A stretch of DNA of 10,735 nt from Verrucomicrobiales bacterium (lineage in GTDB: Bacteria > Verrucomicrobiota > Verrucomicrobiia > Limisphaerales > UBA11320): assembly GCA_003452185.1 (NCBI GenBank), contig DMJJ01000335.1, positions 1-10,735 of the forward strand. Direction: 5' to 3'. Made by a program: the position numbers and the translations under genes. The notes under the pieces were generated by a model. The model saw only the letters and a list, made by a program, of their open reading frames with translations, had not been told where the DNA came from and ran no database searches. Positions 7,823 to 10,735 of the stretch are shown here, one piece after another (positions within the stretch are counted from its first letter, which is position 1; every line of letters starts with the position of its first letter).

Positions 7823-8188
7823 ATGAAAACATCACCCTCCCTCCGGCCATCGATCCTCCGAGCCTCCCGTTGTCTCCTCGCCGCGGCCCTCCTTCCGCTC
7901 GCGGCCACCGCCCTCCCTGGCGCCGACGCCACCGAGAACTGGGCGAAGCAGTGCGCCTCCTGCCATGGAAAGGACGGCAAGGGGGAGACCAAGGCCGGCA
8001 AGAAGGCGGGCGTCAAGGATCAGACCGATCCGGGATACCACGCCAAGCTCACCGACGATCAGATGTTCAAATCGATCAAGGAGGGCCTGAAGGAAGGGGA
8101 GAAGGAACGGATGAAACCGTTCGCCGAGAAGCTCACGGACGATGAGATCAAGGCTCTCGTCGCCCACGTCCGGTCCTTCAAGAAGTAG
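7823..8188 (+). CDS. Small periplasmic class I monohaem cytochrome c
   Basis: A 121-residue protein with a signal peptide (residues 1 to about 34, ending LPGA) and one haem motif, CASCHGKDGKG, at 44-54. Met97 in ERMKPF is the likely sixth haem ligand, followed by the helix LTDDEIKALVAHVRSF typical of class I cytochrome c. The mature part is only about 87 residues and is very rich in lysine and glutamate. Such small soluble cytochromes carry single electrons across the periplasm. It lies 48 bases after the barrel gene on the same strand and is followed by a hairpin, so it is probably the last gene of the first transcription unit. Inferred role: shuttle between the inner-membrane module encoded downstream and the outer-membrane conduit encoded upstream. 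The cytochrome call is firm; the partners are inferred. Confidence 0.93.
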   Translation: MKTSPSLRPSILRASRCLLAAALLPLAATALPGADATENWAKQCASCHGKDGKGETKAGKKAGVKDQTDPGYHAKLTDDQMFKSIKEGLKEGEKERMKPFAEKLTDDEIKALVAHVRSFKK

Positions 8189-8197
8189 GCAAGCCGC

Positions 8198-8215
8198 CGC
8201 CCGGTGTTCCGGGTG
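8198..8215 (+). terminator. Hairpin shortly after the monohaem cytochrome gene (possible terminator or processing site)
   Basis: Bases 8198-8204 pair with 8209-8215 (seven pairs, one a G-T wobble) around a TGTT loop, starting 10 bases after the stop codon. There is no T-run behind it, so it is not a standard intrinsic terminator. It could stabilise the upstream transcript end or reduce readthrough. Confidence 0.35.
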
Positions 8216-8286
8216 AGGGCCAGGCTCCCGAGCGGGCCCCCTCCCCGGAGGCCGGGCTCCCGCCAGCAAGTTCCCGCAGCACAACG

Positions 8287-8314
8287 CCCCGACCGGGGTG
8301 ACGGGACCTTTTTT
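8287..8314 (+). terminator. Weak candidate intrinsic terminator (GC inverted repeat before six T)
   Basis: CCCC-GACC-GGGG (8287-8298) is followed after 10 bases by six T (8309-8314). The stem is only four pairs and the T-run is too far for a classical terminator, so this is a weak call. If real, it would separate the upstream conduit genes from the quinone-module genes. Confidence 0.22.
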
Positions 8315-8395
8315 GCCCGGTGGGCTGCAAGAAAGGGTGTGGGTCTGCCAGTCGTCGGCTAGCGGTTGGGCGGGGTTGGAACCAGAGTGTGCACC

Positions 8396-8400
8396 GGAGA
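8396..8400 (+). promoter_or_regulatory. Ribosome binding site deciding the start of the tetrahaem cytochrome gene
   Basis: GGAGA lies 5 bases before the ATG at 8406. It favours this start over the in-frame ATG at 8298, which would add 36 residues that do not look like a signal or a domain. Confidence 0.6.
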
Positions 8401-8405
8401 ATGTC

Positions 8406-9038
8406 ATGAGGACCAAAGATCCATCCGCGGTGGTGTTGACGGCGATGACGATCCTGTTTGCGGTCACGGCCACGGCGCTTTGGCGCGACGTTTGGGGGCA
8501 TCCGGCCGCTCCGTCGTCGGCTCCCCTGCTGGATGCCCAGTTCACGAACACGGCGACGCTCCGGATGTCGGCGGCCGAGTTGATCCGCACCGGGGGGGAC
8601 ACCTCCGGGCTGACGTGCGGCTCCTGCCACGACGAGAAAAAGAAGCCCGTGAGCGTCCATTTTAACGCGGATGGGACGATCCGCCTCCCCGAGGAGCACA
8701 AGGACCTGGTGATGCAGCATGGTCGCAACAATCACTGTTTCAACTGTCACGATCCCTCGAACCTGGAGCTGCTCAAGACGCGCGACGGGACCACGCTGAA
8801 AGTTGAGGAGGGAACCAAGCTTTGCGGCAGCTGTCATGGTCCCACCCTCCGGGACTGGGAGGCTGGCATTCACGGTCGGGCCACCGGTTTTTGGGACCCG
8901 CGTGCCGGGGCGCGGGTGAAGGCCGACTGCACCTCGTGTCACGACGCCCATTCCCCCGCGTTTCCCCCGATCAAGGCGGCCCCCGGGCCGAACCTTTTCC
9001 GGGCAAGTCTGGCCGGGGCCAGGGAAGGGGCCCACTGA
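8406..9038 (+). CDS. Membrane-anchored tetrahaem cytochrome c
   Basis: A 210-residue protein with one N-terminal hydrophobic helix (about residues 8-26) acting as uncleaved anchor or signal, then a periplasmic domain with four CXXCH motifs: CGSCH 71, CFNCH 111, CGSCH 140 and CTSCH 175. Additional histidines (85, 98, 105, 110, 156, 182) can supply the distal ligands. The spacing is that of cytochrome c3/c7-like multihaem proteins. The gene stands one base before the ferredoxin gene, and that in turn overlaps the NrfD-like gene, so the three form one unit. Known complexes with this composition (multihaem c, four-cluster ferredoxin, NrfD-like membrane subunit) include Qrc, Hmc, alternative complex III in wider form and, in Geobacter, Cbc-type quinone oxidoreductases. 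The likely role is to accept electrons from the ferredoxin subunit and pass them to soluble periplasmic cytochromes. No substrate-binding domain is seen. Confidence 0.9.
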   Translation: MRTKDPSAVVLTAMTILFAVTATALWRDVWGHPAAPSSAPLLDAQFTNTATLRMSAAELIRTGGDTSGLTCGSCHDEKKKPVSVHFNADGTIRLPEEHKDLVMQHGRNNHCFNCHDPSNLELLKTRDGTTLKVEEGTKLCGSCHGPTLRDWEAGIHGRATGFWDPRAGARVKADCTSCHDAHSPAFPPIKAAPGPNLFRASLAGAREGAH

Positions 9039-9039
9039 T

Positions 9040-10035
9040 ATGAGCGAATCGAACTGCAAGTGCAGCGGTGGTGGTCCCGGATGCAGCGGCTCCGGGGGGT
9101 GCGGTGGCCACGGCCACGAGGGGGCGCACGCTCCGCTGACGCGGCGAAGCTTCCTCCGCAAGTCGACCTTGGCAGCCTCCGGCATCGCCGCCCTCGCCGC
9201 GAGCCTCGCTCCTCTTCGGGAGCTCACCGACATGCCGTCGCTCCAGGAGTTCGTCCAGAAGCATTACAAGGAGCTCACCCCCTCCGACATGGAGAAGGCC
9301 CTGGAGCGGATCCGGGGCGAGGTGCAACGGCAGTACGGCCTGCGGCCGGAGATCAAGGATCTGAAGCCGATGGACGGCGTGGAGTTCGTCTACTGCCTGA
9401 ACCTCACGCGGTGCGTCGGCTGCCGCAAGTGTGTCCATGCCTGCGTGGCCGAGAACAATCAGAGCCGCAGCCCCGAGATCCAGTACATCCGGGTGCTCAA
9501 GATGCCCAACGGCACGTTCGACCTGGAGCGGGGGGACCATGACTACAAGACCGAGAGCGTCCCCGAGAAGGGGGCCTATTACATGCCGGTGCAGTGCCAC
9601 CAGTGCAAGAACCCTCCCTGCGTGAAGGTTTGCCCGGTGGATGCCACGTGGCAGGAGGCCGATGGAATCACGGTGATCGATTATGACTGGTGCATCGGGT
9701 GCCGGTACTGCGAGGCCGCCTGTCCCTATTGGGCCCGCCGGTTCAACTTCGCCAAGCCCTCGGTGCCGAAGGAGAAGCTGAACCCCAACATGGCCTACCT
9801 CGGCAACCGGCCCCGGCCCAAGGGGGTCGTCGAGAAGTGCCACTTCTGCCTGCAGCGGACGCGGGCCGGCCGGTATCCGGCCTGCCTCGAGGTCTGCCCC
9901 ACGGGATCACGCAAGTTCGGAAACATCCTCGATCCGGCAAGCGAGGTTTCCTACATCCTCAGGAACAAGCGGGTGTTCGTCCTGAAGGAGGAGGTCGGAA
10001 CCTTGCCCCGGTTCTTCTACTACTTTGACATATGA
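9040..10035 (+). CDS. Tat-exported ferredoxin with four [4Fe-4S] sites (DsrO/HybA/NrfC type)
   Basis: A 331-residue iron-sulfur protein. A twin-arginine signal (TRRSFLRK, residues 34-41, then a hydrophobic stretch to about 60) sends the folded protein to the periplasmic side. Four cysteine groups can bind four [4Fe-4S] clusters: Cys125/128/131/135, Cys186/189/194/198, Cys218/221/224/228 and Cys267/270/282/286, in the exchanged arrangement usual for this family. Cys119 is extra. The start at 9040 lies one base after the stop of the tetrahaem gene, with a purine-rich AGGGAAGGGG at 9021-9030. An odd point is the long segment before the Tat motif, rich in Gly, Cys (6, 8, 15, 21) and His (24, 26, 30). 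The last bases overlap the NrfD-like gene by ATGA. In known complexes this subunit takes electrons from, or gives them to, the NrfD-type quinone-binding subunit. Family and topology are clear. Confidence 0.95.
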   Translation: MSESNCKCSGGGPGCSGSGGCGGHGHEGAHAPLTRRSFLRKSTLAASGIAALAASLAPLRELTDMPSLQEFVQKHYKELTPSDMEKALERIRGEVQRQYGLRPEIKDLKPMDGVEFVYCLNLTRCVGCRKCVHACVAENNQSRSPEIQYIRVLKMPNGTFDLERGDHDYKTESVPEKGAYYMPVQCHQCKNPPCVKVCPVDATWQEADGITVIDYDWCIGCRYCEAACPYWARRFNFAKPSVPKEKLNPNMAYLGNRPRPKGVVEKCHFCLQRTRAGRYPACLEVCPTGSRKFGNILDPASEVSYILRNKRVFVLKEEVGTLPRFFYYFDI

Positions 10036-10735
10036 TCAAGGCGGCCCGGAACTATCTCGTCTTCCTCTGGCGGTGCGCGACCCTCGCGCTCGAAGGGGAC
10101 TGGCGCTACTACTCGTGGGTCGGCCTGCTGACCCTCGTCTGCCTGCTCGGGCTCAATGCCTACGCCAAGCAGCTGGTGCACGGCCTGGCCATCACGGACA
10201 TGACCGATCAGGTCTCCTGGGGGGTGTACATCACCAACTTCACCTTCGTTGTCGGGATCGCCGCTTCGGCCGTCATGATGGTCATCCCGGTCTATGTGTA
10301 CAAGAACAAGGACCTGCACGACCTGGTGATCTTCGGCCAGTTGCTCGCCGTCGCCGGGATCATCATGGCGCTGGCCTTCGTGACCGTGGACATCGGCCGT
10401 CCGGACCGCTTCTGGCATTTGATCCCGGGGGTGGGAAAGCTCAACTTCCCGGGGTCGATGCTCAGCTGGGATGTCATCGTCCTCAACGGCTATCTGCTGC
10501 TCAACGTCTACATCTCGGGCTACCTGATCTACTCGCGTTACCGCAACCGGATGCCCGCCCCCTGGTTCTACGTCCCGTTCGTGTTCATCGCCATCGTGTG
10601 GGCGTTCTCGACCAAGACTGTCTGCTCCTTCCTGTATGTCGGCCTGGGCGGCCGCCCGTTCTGGAACTCGGCGATCGTCGGCCCACGGTTCATCGCCTCG
10701 GCCTTCACCTCGGGACCCGCGCTGATCATTCTGGC
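10032..10735 (+). CDS. NrfD/DsrP-type integral membrane quinone-interacting subunit (3' end cut by window edge)
   Basis: An ATG at 10032 overlaps the ferredoxin stop (ATGA), and the frame stays open to the right edge, giving the first 234 residues. The overlap points to translational coupling, which explains the lack of a ribosome site. Hydrophobic helices lie at about 27-45, 64-90, 98-119, 145-167, 178-195 and 215-234. The motif VDIGRPDRFWH (119-129) and the preceding MMVIPVYVY stretch are typical of the NrfD/PsrC/DsrP family, whose members bind menaquinone or ubiquinone in the inner membrane and pair with a HybA/NrfC-type ferredoxin. Full-length family members usually have 8-10 helices and 300-450 residues, so the remainder lies outside the window and this is not a truncated gene. 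Role: quinol oxidation (or quinone reduction) linked to the periplasmic ferredoxin and tetrahaem cytochrome. Confidence 0.93.
   Translation, partial: MIKAARNYLVFLWRCATLALEGDWRYYSWVGLLTLVCLLGLNAYAKQLVHGLAITDMTDQVSWGVYITNFTFVVGIAASAVMMVIPVYVYKNKDLHDLVIFGQLLAVAGIIMALAFVTVDIGRPDRFWHLIPGVGKLNFPGSMLSWDVIVLNGYLLLNVYISGYLIYSRYRNRMPAPWFYVPFVFIAIVWAFSTKTVCSFLYVGLGGRPFWNSAIVGPRFIASAFTSGPALIIL

Noticed and set aside
8376..8392. TTGGAAC...GTGC resembling a sigma-54 -24/-12 promoter
   Set aside because: The GG and GC elements are 11 bases apart instead of 10, and the site is only about 14 bases before the start codon, leaving no room for a leader and ribosome site.
8298..8405. Upstream ATG that would extend the tetrahaem cytochrome by 36 residues
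   Set aside because: The extension lacks signal-peptide character, and the ATG at 8406 has a GGAGA ribosome site and is followed directly by the hydrophobic anchor.
10032..10735. NrfD-like gene as a pseudogene because it has no stop
   Set aside because: The frame is open and well formed to the window edge; it is simply cut by the boundary.
1..10735. Search for CRISPR arrays, tRNA or rRNA genes, and insertion sequences
   Set aside because: I saw no regularly spaced repeats, no tRNA- or rRNA-like stretches and no transposase-like frames.

Overview
This is a G+C-rich bacterial window. It carries a divergently arranged pair of gene blocks. The left block is a DUF1501 gene plus a PSD1-type gene with planctomycete-type cytochrome, DUF1549 and DUF1553 domains. 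Such pairs occur in large numbers in the Planctomycetes-Verrucomicrobia group, so the most likely source is a verrucomicrobium or planctomycete. The absence of rRNA or other marker genes prevents a firmer placement.

Left block (1-4500, minus strand): a large secreted haem-binding protein with a LamG-like insert is followed 7 bases downstream by a Tat-exported DUF1501 protein whose C-terminus leaves the window. The two almost certainly form one operon.

Middle (4501-4751): a divergent intergenic region. It holds a perfect FNR-type palindrome, TTGAT-N4-ATCAA, and a good Shine-Dalgarno sequence in front of the rightward genes.

Right block (4752-10735, plus strand): what looks like a complete electron route from the quinone pool to the outside of the cell, with its last gene cut by the window edge. 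The first three genes encode an MtrA/DmsE-like multihaem cytochrome (eight haem sites), an MtrB/PioB-like outer-membrane beta-barrel and a small monohaem cytochrome c. After a structured 217-base gap come a membrane-anchored tetrahaem cytochrome c, a Tat-exported ferredoxin with four [4Fe-4S] sites (DsrO/HybA/NrfC type) and an NrfD/DsrP-type integral membrane protein (partial).

Inferred function: the NrfD-ferredoxin-tetrahaem module would exchange electrons with the quinone pool. The monohaem cytochrome would carry them across the periplasm. The MtrA/MtrB-like porin-cytochrome complex would pass them through the outer membrane to an extracellular acceptor such as humic substances or a metal oxide; the opposite direction (oxidation of an extracellular donor, as proposed for PioAB) is also possible. 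The FNR-like site suggests that this is switched on when oxygen is low. Direction, substrate and regulation are inference; the protein families are read directly from the sequence.
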